A stretch of DNA of 48,064 nucleotides from Deltaproteobacteria bacterium (GCA_016927065.1 JAFGNJ010000009.1:1-48064); one strand, 5' to 3'. Counted from the first letter of the stretch, positions 26,115-35,383 are shown. Notes: generated from the letters alone by a model not told the origin. Numbers and translations: made by a program.

Positions 26115-27650
26115 ATGGACCGGACTTTCTATGTGACTACCCCTATCTACTATGTGAACGACGTGCCGCATATCGGCCATGCCTATACCACCATCGCCGC
26201 CGATACCCTAGCCAGGTATAAACGGTTGTGCGGATATGACTGTTTTTTTCTTACCGGCACTGACGAGCACGGACAGAAAGTGGAGAAGGCCGCCAGGGAG
26301 ACCGGACAAGCCCCCCTGGAGCTTGCCGACCGGGTAGTGGAGCGGTTTAAGGGGCTCTGGGATGCCCTGCACATCACCGCCGATGATTTTATCAGGACGA
26401 CCGAGGCGAGACACCGCGAGGCGGTAACCGCCCTCTATCAACGGGTTTGGGAAAAGGGAGATATCTACCTCGGGGACTATGAGGATTGGTACTGTACCCC
26501 TTGTGAAACCTTTTGGACTGAAACCCAATTGGCCGGGGGGAATACCTGCCCAGACTGCGGGCGCCCCACCGAACGGTTAAAAGAAAAAAGCTATTTCTTC
26601 CGCATGTCAAAATATCAAGATGCCCTCGTGCGGTATCTGGAGGAGCACCCCGATTTCATTCAGCCCGCCAGCCGCTATAATGAAATTCTGAGCTTCGTCA
26701 AAGGGGGGCTGCGCGACCTGAGCATCAGCAGGACGACCTTCACATGGGGGATACCGGTCCCCAATGATCCCGACCATGTCATCTACGTCTGGTTCGATGC
26801 CCTCACCAACTATATTACTGCTGCCGGATTCCCCGGTGACGAGAAGAGGTTTCAGCAATACTGGCCCGCCGATTGCCACATCATCGGTAAAGATATCTTG
26901 CGGTTTCACGCCGTCTATTGGCCTACCTTCCTTATGTCCGCCGGGCTCCCCATACCACGAAAGGTCTTCGCCCACGGGTGGTGGACCGTGGAGGGGCAGA
27001 AGATGTCTAAGTCCCTGGGGAACGTGGTGGATCCCAATCAGTTGGTGAAGGAGTATGGGGTGGACCCTGTCCGTTATTTCCTCTTGCGGGAGGTCCCCTT
27101 CGGGATTGATGGTGATTTCTCCCGTTCCGCCATGGTCCATCGCATCAATAGCGATCTCGCAAATGATCTGGGCAACCTCTTCAGCCGCACGCTGAGCATG
27201 GTCGTTAAATATTTCGATGGCGTTATCCCAGCACCTTCCAACCTCCAGGATGTGGATCGAAGACTCCAAGAGGCCTCAGAAAAGGTCTTTCCCCTTCTGG
27301 CACAACAGATGGATGAATTGGCCTTTAATAAAGCGCTGATCTCGATCTGGGAGATGGTCAGTGCCGCCAATAAATATATCGATGATACCGCCCCCTGGAC
27401 CTTGGCGAAGGCAGAAAAAGATCGCCCACGTCTTGGCACCGTGCTGTATCACACGCTGGAATCCCTGCGGCTCATAGCCCTGTTGCTCGCCGCCTTCATG
27501 CCGTCCACTGCTGAAAAGATGTGGTCCCAGCTCGGCATCGAGGAACAACTGTGGGAACAAAACATCAAAGAGAACGGGACGTGGGGAGGCCTGGAACCTG
27601 GAAAGAAGGTCGTCAAACCGATCCCGCTCTTCCCCCGGATAGAGGCGTAA
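26115..27650 (+). CDS. metG: methionyl-tRNA synthetase
   Basis: 511 residues, the short class without the C-terminal tRNA-binding EMAP domain. HIGH at 19-22, zinc knuckle Cys127, Cys130, Cys145 and Cys148, and KMSKS at 296-300 (GQKMSKSLGN) are intact, followed by the helical anticodon-binding domain with DTAPWTLAK. It charges tRNA-Met. Strong ribosome binding site AAGGAAG. It lies in the tmk-to-dciA run. Confidence 0.97.
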   Translation: MDRTFYVTTPIYYVNDVPHIGHAYTTIAADTLARYKRLCGYDCFFLTGTDEHGQKVEKAARETGQAPLELADRVVERFKGLWDALHITADDFIRTTEARHREAVTALYQRVWEKGDIYLGDYEDWYCTPCETFWTETQLAGGNTCPDCGRPTERLKEKSYFFRMSKYQDALVRYLEEHPDFIQPASRYNEILSFVKGGLRDLSISRTTFTWGIPVPNDPDHVIYVWFDALTNYITAAGFPGDEKRFQQYWPADCHIIGKDILRFHAVYWPTFLMSAGLPIPRKVFAHGWWTVEGQKMSKSLGNVVDPNQLVKEYGVDPVRYFLLREVPFGIDGDFSRSAMVHRINSDLANDLGNLFSRTLSMVVKYFDGVIPAPSNLQDVDRRLQEASEKVFPLLAQQMDELAFNKALISIWEMVSAANKYIDDTAPWTLAKAEKDRPRLGTVLYHTLESLRLIALLLAAFMPSTAEKMWSQLGIEEQLWEQNIKENGTWGGLEPGKKVVKPIPLFPRIEA

Positions 27651-27663
27651 AGGAAAGGCATCC

Positions 27664-28143
27664 GTGAGAACGAAGAGGGCGATGAATTTCAACGTCAAGA
27701 ACGTTGTGAAGGGGGCCCTCAAGGGGTTAAACCTCGATACCAAGATGCGGGGGTATGCCGTCTGGGGGGTCTGGGACAAGGCGGTTGGGGATGCGATAGC
27801 CCACCAGGCCCAGCCCGCCTTCGTGCGCGGCGGTATCCTTTTTGTTAAGTGCTCGACCTCGGCGTGGATGCAGCAACTTCACTTTATGAAGGGCAAGATC
27901 CGTGATGAGCTCAACCAGCTCCTGGGGCGAGAAGTTGTCAAGGAGATCAGGTTTCAGATGGGGTCAATAGACCATCCCCCTACCGGCGGACCAATTGTCG
28001 ATAATCAAGAGGTTGTGCTGGATGATGCCGAACGTCAACGGATCGATGAAGCCCTGCAACCACTCGAAGACCCTGAGATCAGGGAGATTGCCCGGCGGAT
28101 CATGGTAAAAGAGGCATCGGCAAAAAAGACTATGACACGCTGA
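27664..28143 (+). CDS. DUF721/DciA-type protein
   Basis: 159 residues from GTG 27664, with GGAAAGG upstream; an ATG at 27682 is the alternative. The DUF721 domain is clear: VWGVWDKAVGDAIAHQAQPAFVRGGILFVKCSTSAWMQQLHFMKGKIRDELNQLL. In many bacteria without DnaC, DciA helps load the replicative helicase DnaB. Assignment to that role is by family. The C-terminal 50 residues are charged and poorly conserved. It is the last gene of the run and is followed by a 168-base gap. Confidence 0.85.
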   Translation: MRTKRAMNFNVKNVVKGALKGLNLDTKMRGYAVWGVWDKAVGDAIAHQAQPAFVRGGILFVKCSTSAWMQQLHFMKGKIRDELNQLLGREVVKEIRFQMGSIDHPPTGGPIVDNQEVVLDDAERQRIDEALQPLEDPEIREIARRIMVKEASAKKTMTR

Positions 28144-28311
28144 ACCAGAGCGAAGAGGGAATGCCTGATAAACAAAGGGAACAAAGCGGGACGCTGTTCA
28201 AAATTATCAAAACTCAGCCTGGCTGTAAAAAGTGAAAACTTGGAACTACGCCCTACTTATTTTCAAAAACCCAGCGGCTCAGGCATAAGTTAGCCCGAAA
28301 CGAGGAATATC

Positions 28312-29121
28312 ATGGTAAGAAAGAGTGAAACTATATTGAACCTGTTGGCCCAGGCTCCATGGTGGGTGAGTGTAAGTCTTTCCTTAACTGTATATGTTGT
28401 GCTTAAATTCATAGTACCGGCTATTAATTTTAAAAACTGGGTCTTCAAAGGATTTGCTGATGCTGCCCCACAGTTAGCCCTTATTTTAGCTATTCTCCTA
28501 TTGATACCTGCTCCGATTTCATTTTTCAATTCACTAAGAAAAAGGAGATTACTGGATAAACAAAAGGACCTTAATACAATAAGATCTCTTCCATGGAAAG
28601 AGTTTGAAGAATTAGTCGTAGAAGCTTACCGTCGTAAGGGCTATTCCGTAGTTGAAAACTATGGTACTGGTCCGGATGGTGGAGTCGATTTAGTTTTGGA
28701 AAAAGACGGAAATCTGTTTTTGGTCCAGTGCAAACAATGGAGGAGTCACAAGGTAGATGTTCGCGTTGTTCGGAAAATGTATGGCGTGATGACCGCCGAA
28801 CAAGCAAATGGTGTAGTAATTATCACATCGGGCTTATTTACTCAGGAAGCAAAAAACTTCGCTTCAGATAAACCCATCGATTTAGTGGAGGGAAATCAAC
28901 TTGCTGATTTAATCAGAAGTGTTCAGCCAAAACAAGCTTATTCTCTTACCGAAACCATTGAAACACAAAAAACTGTAAATTTGTGCCCAGCCTGTGGAGG
29001 AGAACTTGTGTTGCGCGTGGCACGCCGTGGGAAAAATGCTGGAAATAAGTTTTGGGGTTGTTCAAACTTCCCACAATGTAAATACATTAAAACATATACG
29101 GGCCAACAAACGCCTCTGTAA
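28312..29121 (+). CDS. membrane-anchored Mrr-like nuclease with zinc ribbon
   Basis: 269 residues. Two transmembrane helices (about 16-40 and 50-75) are followed by an Mrr_cat restriction-endonuclease domain (about 90-200): WKEFEELVVEAYRRKGYSVVEN, GPDGGVDLVLEKDGNLFLVQCKQW, with the D...QxK catalytic motif of the PD-(D/E)xK fold. A C-terminal topoisomerase-type zinc ribbon follows (CPACGGELVLR...FWGCSNFPQCKYI). Mrr cuts modified DNA; membrane-tethered versions exist, but their target is unknown. The gene is clearly more AT-rich than its neighbours and stands alone between dciA and larC, suggesting acquisition by transfer. Confidence 0.88.
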   Translation: MVRKSETILNLLAQAPWWVSVSLSLTVYVVLKFIVPAINFKNWVFKGFADAAPQLALILAILLLIPAPISFFNSLRKRRLLDKQKDLNTIRSLPWKEFEELVVEAYRRKGYSVVENYGTGPDGGVDLVLEKDGNLFLVQCKQWRSHKVDVRVVRKMYGVMTAEQANGVVIITSGLFTQEAKNFASDKPIDLVEGNQLADLIRSVQPKQAYSLTETIETQKTVNLCPACGGELVLRVARRGKNAGNKFWGCSNFPQCKYIKTYTGQQTPL

Positions 29122-29178
29122 GACGGCTAACAGTCACCTATGAGATTTATCGTCCGGGCCCCATTCGGCAAAAAATAT

Positions 29179-30363
29179 TCAACCCTTCTTTTTGATAGCC
29201 TCCCTCCCCTTCCCAATGGCCTCCTGATAGACCTCTTTTAAGGGAACCTTCTGCTTTTCCGCTGCCTGGCGGTAGCTTTCATATTCCGGCATCAGGTTGA
29301 TGATCTTGCCCTCCTGATCAAAGGCTATCTTTACTTTGATAGGACCATATTGGGTCTTTACCTCCCGTTCCTCTCGGGGGAGGATCATACGCTCAACCGG
29401 ATACATCCTGACGCCCAGGGTAGTGGATTCGTGTAAGATGATCTGCGCCAGCCCTTCCCGCTGCGCATCAGTTGCAAGGACTCGGATGGTAACCCCGGGC
29501 CTACCCTTCTTCATCTGGATGGGGATCAACGCGGCATCAAGTGCGCCCTCTTTGAGGAGGAGTTGGATCAAATATGGTAAGAGTTCTGGATTCATGTCAT
29601 CCACGTCCGCCTCCAGGACCCATATGCCTTCCGCCTGTCTCTGCACCTGCTTCCCTTGGATGATCCGCAGGAGGTTCGGCGCGCCCTCTGTATCCCTCGT
29701 GCCGGCACCATACCCCACGCCGGTGATCTCCATCTCCGGCAGCGGGCCGAACCCCGAGGCCAGGGCGGTCACGATGGAAGCACCCGTCGGGGTGACGGTC
29801 TCTCCTTCCACAGAAGCAGGCACAATGGGTACCCCCTTGAGCAATGCAACGGTAGCCGGGGCAGGCAAAGGCAGGCGGCCATGTCCCCCCTCAACAAACC
29901 CTCTGTTCAAGGGGAGGGGTGAGCAGACGATGGCCTCCCAGTTGAAATGGGCAACCCCAATGGCGGCGCCGACTGTATCGACGATGGTATCGATTCCCCC
30001 TATCTCATGGAAATGGACATCATCAATCTCCATCCCGTGGATACCGGCCTCTACGTGGGCCAATTGATATAAGATCTTCAAACTGAGCTCTTTTATCCCT
30101 GAGGGGAGGGCGGAGTCATTGATTGCCTTTTTCATTTCTCTATAATTCTTAAACGTGCCTTTACCTTCAACCTCCACCTGTGTCCCCATCATTCCCGCAC
30201 GATTGACGCGCTGGCCCTTCACCTGGACCCCTTTCAAACCCAGCATCCGCCATCCCTCATCCAAAACCTCCGGGGGGAGGCCGAGGTCCAGGAGCGCCCC
30301 TAAGACCATATCGCCGCTGACTCCGGCAAAGCAATCAAAATAGGCAATTCGTTTTTGCTTCAT
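29179..30363 (-). CDS. larC: nickel-pincer cofactor nickel-insertion protein LarC
   Basis: 394 residues in one frame, with no programmed frameshift as in Lactobacillus plantarum larC. The opening AYFDCFAGVSGDMVLGALLDLG, VHFHEIGGIDTIVDTVGAA at about 121-139, and VEGETVTPTGASIV are the LarC/DUF111 family signatures. LarC inserts nickel into the pyridinium bisthiocarboxylate cofactor of lactate racemase-like enzymes in a CTP-dependent reaction. LarA, LarB and LarE are not in the window. The gene's upstream region is shared with the divergent ABM gene. Confidence 0.9.
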   Translation of the reverse strand: MKQKRIAYFDCFAGVSGDMVLGALLDLGLPPEVLDEGWRMLGLKGVQVKGQRVNRAGMMGTQVEVEGKGTFKNYREMKKAINDSALPSGIKELSLKILYQLAHVEAGIHGMEIDDVHFHEIGGIDTIVDTVGAAIGVAHFNWEAIVCSPLPLNRGFVEGGHGRLPLPAPATVALLKGVPIVPASVEGETVTPTGASIVTALASGFGPLPEMEITGVGYGAGTRDTEGAPNLLRIIQGKQVQRQAEGIWVLEADVDDMNPELLPYLIQLLLKEGALDAALIPIQMKKGRPGVTIRVLATDAQREGLAQIILHESTTLGVRMYPVERMILPREEREVKTQYGPIKVKIAFDQEGKIINLMPEYESYRQAAEKQKVPLKEVYQEAIGKGREAIKKKG

Positions 30364-30497
30364 AGAAACAAGATATCATAGAAGGTTCACCTCTGTCCAT
30401 ACACCACAGGGGTCCCTTGCGTCTTATCGGTTGCAACACATTCTGGTCATGGTATAATCTATGTGCGGAGATAACCACAGAGGAGGAGGTGCGATCG

Positions 30498-30785
30498 ATG
30501 GCGGTAAAGGTGATTATCGAAAGACGGGTTACGAAGGGCAAAGATATGGATTTGGCCAATCTGATGCGGGACTTAAGGGCCAAGGCGATGTTTACCAAGG
30601 GGTACATCTCAGGGGAGACGCTGCGCGACCACGAAGATCCGACCCTCTACATAACCATCAGCACGTGGAAGAGCTATGAAGATTGGAAGGCATGGGAGGA
30701 AAGCGAGGTGCGCAAAGAGATGCAGGCGAAGATCGATACCGTATTGGAGAATACGGCCCTTAACAGGATCTTTGATTTTGCCTGA
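30498..30785 (+). CDS. ABM-type (antibiotic biosynthesis monooxygenase-like) protein
   Basis: 95 residues from ATG 30498, placed by the strong AGGAGGAGGT at 30481-30490. The single ferredoxin-like ABM domain shows IIERRVTKGKDMDLANLMRDLRAKAM and ISTWKSYEDWKAWEESEVRKEM. Members include heme-degrading and quinone-forming monooxygenases, and many have no known activity. It converges with the HAD gene, 11 bases apart. Confidence 0.8.
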   Translation: MAVKVIIERRVTKGKDMDLANLMRDLRAKAMFTKGYISGETLRDHEDPTLYITISTWKSYEDWKAWEESEVRKEMQAKIDTVLENTALNRIFDFA

Positions 30786-30796
30786 GAAAAGAACTG

Positions 30797-31441
30797 TTAC
30801 CCCGCTTCTCCCTGGTTAATGATCTCCCTGATTGTTAAGAGGTCATCGATATAATAATCGGCTTGTAGAGAACGATTTTTATAGGCAACAAAGGGAACCC
30901 CAGCCCCCTGAGCCGACTCTTGATCCACCTCAGAATCCCCGACAAAGAGGGCCTCTGAGGGGGAAAATGAGAAGTGACGGATGATCTTGAGGATGGGCTC
31001 AGGATGTGGCTTGGGGTTTTTTACGTCCAGGGCCGAGATCACCAGGTGGAACTCGCCTTCCAATCCATGGACACGCAGGACATCGCCGATGGTATAGGAG
31101 CGGTTGGTGGCAATGGCCCTTTTGAAATGCCGCGGCAGGGTGCCCAAAAGCTCTTTGAGATTTGGTTCCATCTGCATGAGGTGTATAAAGGGAGTATAGT
31201 CCATAGAGGGGCGATGTGAGAGGAACTCCTCCAAGACGTGAGGGGCTTTCCTCATCGCAAGGAGATATCGGAGCGCCCCCTCGGCCGTACTGACGTGTAC
31301 GTATTCGACCTCTTCCTGAGTCATGGGAGGAAGTTGAAATTGTGAAAGAACATGGTTATAAAAGGCGATGTTCGCATCTTTTGAGTCGAACAGCACACCA
31401 TCGCAGTCAAAGATGATGACCTGAGTGGTATCCGTTCCCAT
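30797..31441 (-). CDS. HAD-superfamily phosphatase (phosphoglycolate phosphatase-like)
   Basis: 214 residues from the ATG at 31441; a longer frame to 31501 adds 20 unconserved residues. HAD motif I is IIFDCDGVLFDSK, motif II the IATN in RAIATNRSYT, motif III lysine in NPKPHPEPI, and motif IV FVGDSEVDQESAQGAG. It hydrolyses small phosphomonoesters; closeness to Gph/PPi-type subfamily I enzymes is visible but the substrate is not. Confidence 0.87.
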   Translation of the reverse strand: MGTDTTQVIIFDCDGVLFDSKDANIAFYNHVLSQFQLPPMTQEEVEYVHVSTAEGALRYLLAMRKAPHVLEEFLSHRPSMDYTPFIHLMQMEPNLKELLGTLPRHFKRAIATNRSYTIGDVLRVHGLEGEFHLVISALDVKNPKPHPEPILKIIRHFSFSPSEALFVGDSEVDQESAQGAGVPFVAYKNRSLQADYYIDDLLTIREIINQGEAG

Positions 31442-31588
31442 AATTTTGTACCCTTTCGTATGAGGCCTTGGCGGAGTCATGCGGCTTGACCTCTGTATCA
31501 TAGTAGGGTTTGAAGGTCAACCGGCCATAGAAAAAGGGGCCGTCGTATGTTATGATGAAAAAATAAACAGGTAAATTGGAGGCAGCAA

Positions 31589-32242
31589 ATGAAGTTAGAA
31601 CAGGCCATAATGGAGCGCAAGAGCATCAGGGCCTTTACAAAAGATCCCCTCCCGCGGGATGTGATAGAAGAGGTCTTGCAACAGGCCATCCAGGCCCCCT
31701 CAGCCATCAACCTTCAGCCTTGGGAGTTTACCGTTATCTCGGGAGAAGAGAAAGAGAGGCTCAGCAACCTCCTTTTGAAGTCCTATCGTGAAAAGCGGAT
31801 TTCCTGTTCCCCTGGGGCGAAGGGACCCCTCCCCGCTCAACTGAGTGCGAGGGGTGAGCAGTCCTTTGCAACCCTTAACCCCGCACTCGATGAGTTGGGC
31901 CTTTCCTTTAATGACTTTATCAATGAAGGCAGTTGTAGGTTTTACGACGCCCCGGTGGCCATCATTATCTGTATGAACACAATTTTTTCTCACCGCCGGT
32001 ATCTTTGTATCGGTGCAGCCCTCGGTTATCTGACCTTGGCCGCCCATGCCAGGGGCCTGGGGACCTGCCCTATCGGCCTCATCAACGCCTATGAAGATCA
32101 GCTCAGGGAATTTCTCGATATTCCCGATGACCGGGAGATCGTCATCGGTGTGGCCCTCGGATATCCGGACTGGAACTCTCCTATTAATCGGCTCAAGACT
32201 CCGCGTGCGCCCCTCGGTGAATTCATCAGGTGGTTTGACTGA
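31589..32242 (+). CDS. nitroreductase-family FMN oxidoreductase
   Basis: 217 residues. IMERKSIRAFTKDPLPRDVIEEVLQQAIQAPSAINLQPWEF at 6-46 is the nitroreductase FMN-binding start, and LGYLTLAAHARGLGTCPIG at about 144-162 and IVIGVALGYPDW near the C-terminus complete the fold. Family members reduce nitro groups, quinones or flavins with NAD(P)H. ATG 31589 follows GGAGG. Its 3' end overlaps the convergent ftsY by 17 bases. Confidence 0.88.
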   Translation: MKLEQAIMERKSIRAFTKDPLPRDVIEEVLQQAIQAPSAINLQPWEFTVISGEEKERLSNLLLKSYREKRISCSPGAKGPLPAQLSARGEQSFATLNPALDELGLSFNDFINEGSCRFYDAPVAIIICMNTIFSHRRYLCIGAALGYLTLAAHARGLGTCPIGLINAYEDQLREFLDIPDDREIVIGVALGYPDWNSPINRLKTPRAPLGEFIRWFD

Positions 32243-33176
32243 ATAAGGCATCGACGAAGCTCTCGGCACGGAAATCCTGAAGATCTTCTACCCCCTCACC
32301 CACCCCCACGAACTGCAGGGGAACCCCTAATTCCTGGGCGATGGCGACAATGATCCCCCCTTTGGCCGTGCCGTCCAACTTGGTGAGAGCGATCCCTGTT
32401 ACCTCCAGGGCCTCGTGGAAGGTCCGGGCCTGGGCGATTGCGTTCTGACCGGTGGTGGCGTCGAGAACCAATAAGATCTCGTGCGGGGCGCCGGGGAGTT
32501 CTCTCCCGATGATCCTCTTAACCTTCTTCAATTCCTCCATCAGGTTTTCTTTGGTATGGAGTCTTCCTGCCGTGTCAATGAAAACGAGATCGTACTTCTT
32601 TGCCTGGGCGGTCTTGACGGCGTCAAAGGCCACTGCCGAGGGATCGGCCCCGCTGCCATGCCTGACAAAGTGCGCGCCGGCCCTGTCGCTCCAGATCTCC
32701 AGTTGTTCGATGGCGGCAGCCCGAAAGGTATCAGCCGCAGCCACCACGACCCGCTTGCGCTGGGAGCCGAATCGATGGGCAAGCTTGCCGATGGTGGTAG
32801 TCTTACCCGTGCCGTTGACTCCGATGACCATCACCACAAAGGGATAGTCTCCTGTTCTCTCGATGGCGAGAGGGGCTTCATAGGGCTGGAGAATCTCCAA
32901 GACCTCCTGGCGCAACAGAGGGAGGACCTCAGAGGCGTCCGTTATCCCCTTTTTCTTCACTTCACGCCGCACCCCCTCGATAAGCCTCGTGGTTGCTTCC
33001 ACCCCCACATCAGCCACGATGAGGACTTCTTCCAACTCCTCATAGAGACCCTCATCCAAACCCCTCCCCGGTCGCAGCAGGTCATCGGCCCCGCCGACCA
33101 GCAGCCCCTGGGTCCTGGCCAGGCCCCGCCGCAGCCTTTGAAAGATCCCGCCTTTTTCTTTTTTGCCTTTTTTCAT
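32226..33176 (-). CDS. ftsY: signal recognition particle receptor FtsY
   Basis: 316 residues: NG domain without the long acidic A domain of Escherichia coli. G1 GVNGTGKTT at 119-127, DTAGRLHTKENLMEEL, TKLDGTAKGG and the closing FVGVGEGVEDLQDF are all intact. It docks SRP-ribosome complexes at the inner membrane. The upstream membrane-protein gene overlaps its start by 4 bases. Confidence 0.97.
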   Translation of the reverse strand: MKKGKKEKGGIFQRLRRGLARTQGLLVGGADDLLRPGRGLDEGLYEELEEVLIVADVGVEATTRLIEGVRREVKKKGITDASEVLPLLRQEVLEILQPYEAPLAIERTGDYPFVVMVIGVNGTGKTTTIGKLAHRFGSQRKRVVVAAADTFRAAAIEQLEIWSDRAGAHFVRHGSGADPSAVAFDAVKTAQAKKYDLVFIDTAGRLHTKENLMEELKKVKRIIGRELPGAPHEILLVLDATTGQNAIAQARTFHEALEVTGIALTKLDGTAKGGIIVAIAQELGVPLQFVGVGEGVEDLQDFRAESFVDALFSQTT

Positions 33177-33742
33177 GGATGATGATTTTCCTTTTGTGAT
33201 TTCTCAACGTGATTATAGACTTTATTAAATTGAAACATATGCCAAAAATAGCAAAAACAAAACATCAGAAAAGGATATATGAAAATATACAATACTACAT
33301 CTGTTGTTGAAAGCTCTGCAATGTCCCATACATAAAGAACAATTGATAAATAAAGAATATAGAAAACAAGAACGTACCAATTTAAGTAGCCGATGATTTC
33401 AAGCAAACCGTTTTCTTTGTTAAAACGCATTAATCCACGCATAACTGGCGGGGAAGACCATGTTGTAATTTCAAAGATTCTTTCCCTAAATGCTATCTGA
33501 CTTGGGGTCAACTCATGGAATATCAGAGACGGTAGCGCAAATACAGATGAAACCTTTTGGAAATAATTTGTCAACGATCCATTATCTAATATTCTTTCAG
33601 AAACATGAGCTAAACGAAGGACGCGCCTGAAAATGGGAATGCCGGTTGTAAAGTATCTATAGCTCCATTGACTGGAAAAATATCCTTCCGCAACAACCAG
33701 CAAAAGCATGAAAACAAATCTGAGGAGAATATTATAATCCAT
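33173..33742 (-). CDS. unknown polytopic membrane protein coupled to ftsY
   Basis: 189 residues, family not recognised. Hydrophobic segments occur at about 5-20, 115-140 and 145-172, with a long amphipathic region containing NYFQKVSSVFALPSLIFHELTPSQ between. It is markedly AT-rich compared with ftsY, whose start it overlaps by 4 bases (ATGA), implying translational coupling or a late insertion upstream of ftsY. No catalytic motif is seen. Confidence 0.6.
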   Translation of the reverse strand: MDYNILLRFVFMLLLVVAEGYFSSQWSYRYFTTGIPIFRRVLRLAHVSERILDNGSLTNYFQKVSSVFALPSLIFHELTPSQIAFRERIFEITTWSSPPVMRGLMRFNKENGLLEIIGYLNWYVLVFYILYLSIVLYVWDIAELSTTDVVLYIFIYPFLMFCFCYFWHMFQFNKVYNHVEKSQKENHHP

Positions 33743-33818
33743 AATCTATTAGTTATTATTAGCGTTGCAAAAATGATTAAATAGTTAAGATGAATTAAAA
33801 GAGAAAAACAATACCTTT

Positions 33819-34595
33819 TTAAAAACCATGCAAGGCGAGGAGGGCCGCGCCTAAGGCCCCCACGATCTGCGGTTCGGAATGGATGGCAAGAGGGGTTTCC
33901 AGCTTCGCCTCCAGTGCCTTGACCACGCCGATGTTTTTGGCCACCCCACCGGTCATAACCACCGGCGGCTCCACCTCACCTATTCTCTCCAGGAGCCCGA
34001 TGGTCCTGTCCGCAATGGCGTTATGTATGGCATGGAGGATATCCTCTACCGGATGTCCTTCAGACACGAGCGAGACCACTTCCGACTCGGCAAAGACGGT
34101 ACAGATACTGCTGATCTTAAGCTCATGCTGGTGCTGCAGGGATCGCTCCCCCATTTGTTCGAGCTTTACCGCCAGGGCATTGGCCATTACCTCCAAAAAC
34201 CTCCCCGTGCCGGCAGCGCATTTGTCGTTCATGTCAAATTCCAGCACCCTCCCCCTTTCGTCCACCCTGATCACCTTGGTATCCTGTCCGCCGATATCGA
34301 TGATGGTACGGCACTCTGGATGAAGGTGACTCACCCCCTGAGCAATACAGGTGATCTCGGTAATTTTTTGGTCGGCGAACTCTGCGATCTCGCGGGCGCA
34401 GCCAGTTGATACTATTCGAGTGATTTGGTCTCGTGTGATATTGGCGCTTCCAACGGCCTGTTTCAAGGAAAGCTGAGAGGCCTCCTTACTGGAGCCTCCA
34501 GTCAGGACGATGGAATATCCTAGAATACCCTTTTCTTTATCGAAGATGACCGTCTCGGTGGAAAGAGACCCAATGTCGATCCCTGCCGCGATCAT
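33819..34595 (-). CDS. BadF/BadG/HgdC-type ATPase, 2-hydroxyacyl-CoA dehydratase activator
   Basis: 258 residues, ASKHA fold. GIDIGSLSTETVI, IDIGGQDTKVI and MTGGVAKNIGVVKALE are phosphate- and adenosine-binding segments. Cysteines in NDKCAAGTGRFLE and SSICTVFAESEV are the two per subunit that bridge a [4Fe-4S] cluster across the homodimer. Activators of this type use ATP to send an electron to 2-hydroxyacyl-CoA dehydratases or ATP-dependent benzoyl-CoA reductases. The partner subunits are not in the window. It is last in the operon BCCP-hydratase-activase, 14 bases after the hydratase. Confidence 0.92.
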   Translation of the reverse strand: MIAAGIDIGSLSTETVIFDKEKGILGYSIVLTGGSSKEASQLSLKQAVGSANITRDQITRIVSTGCAREIAEFADQKITEITCIAQGVSHLHPECRTIIDIGGQDTKVIRVDERGRVLEFDMNDKCAAGTGRFLEVMANALAVKLEQMGERSLQHQHELKISSICTVFAESEVVSLVSEGHPVEDILHAIHNAIADRTIGLLERIGEVEPPVVMTGGVAKNIGVVKALEAKLETPLAIHSEPQIVGALGAALLALHGF

Positions 34596-34609
34596 CTCAA
34601 CCCTTTCTA

Positions 34610-35383
34610 CTACTCCCCCTTCCAGACGGGCTGTCTCTTTTCCATAAAGGCCGTGAGCCCTTCGTTGGCATCGTGGGTATTCATGAGGTCCCCCTTGTAG
34701 ATGGCCTCGGACTTCTGCAGGGCCTGCTCAAAGTCGATATCTATCCCCGCCAGTACGGCTCGTTTGGCCCACTTGAGGGCGACAGGGCTCTTATCGGCGA
34801 GCCTGTTGATGAATTTTTCGACCTCCTCGTCCAACTGTGCTTCGGGAACAGCCAGGTTGATAAGCCCGATCCGTTCGGCCTCCTTGGCATTGATGGAATC
34901 CCCTGTCAGGATGATCTCGAATGTCTTCTTCAAGCCGATGAGCCTGTACAGCCAGGCAACCACCATGGACGGATATACCGCCAGCTTGATCTCCGGTTGC
35001 CCGAATTGTGATTTCTCAGAGGCGATGACCATGTCACAGAAAATGGCAACTTCACACCCCCCTCCCAGGGCATGCCCATTGACAACACCCACTGTGGGGA
35101 GGTCGAGTGTTGCCATGATCCGGAAAATCCGGTGGAAGACCTCGATCATCTCATCCATCTTGTCAGCGGTGTGATCCTTTACATCTACACCAGTGGAGAA
35201 GGCCTTATCCCCTGCTTGAGTGATCACGAGGAGCTTGAGCTTCTTTTGCCCTTTCTTGACCTCCTCTAGGGCCTGGTCTATCTCCCGCATGGTCTTGATA
35301 TCGAGGACGTTGTACGGAGGACGATTGATGGTTATGGTGGCGATTCCTTCTTTCATCTCATAAAGGATGTTCTCATACCCCAT
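34610..35383 (-). CDS. enoyl-CoA hydratase/isomerase family protein
   Basis: 257 residues, crotonase fold. INRPPYNVLDIKTM at about 18-31, AFSTGVDVKDH (first oxyanion loop) and NGHALGGGCEVAIFCDMVIA (second oxyanion loop, about 102-121) are conserved. In the catalytic region the sequence is QPEIKLAVYPSM, where classic hydratases have PEIxLGxxPG(G/A)G. The PPYNVLD and AVYPSM variants resemble the cyclohexa-1,5-diene-1-carbonyl-CoA hydratase branch of anaerobic benzoate degradation, an assignment I hold only loosely. It lies 10 bases after the biotinyl-carrier gene and before the BadF-like activase. Confidence 0.88.
   Translation of the reverse strand: MGYENILYEMKEGIATITINRPPYNVLDIKTMREIDQALEEVKKGQKKLKLLVITQAGDKAFSTGVDVKDHTADKMDEMIEVFHRIFRIMATLDLPTVGVVNGHALGGGCEVAIFCDMVIASEKSQFGQPEIKLAVYPSMVVAWLYRLIGLKKTFEIILTGDSINAKEAERIGLINLAVPEAQLDEEVEKFINRLADKSPVALKWAKRAVLAGIDIDFEQALQKSEAIYKGDLMNTHDANEGLTAFMEKRQPVWKGE

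Noticed and set aside
28162..28275. Second copy of the 7570-7723 element before the Mrr gene
   Set aside because: It shares only GCTGTTCAAAA- and TTTTCAAAA-like pieces and a TGCCTGA/TCAGGCA pair; similarity is too weak to call a copy.
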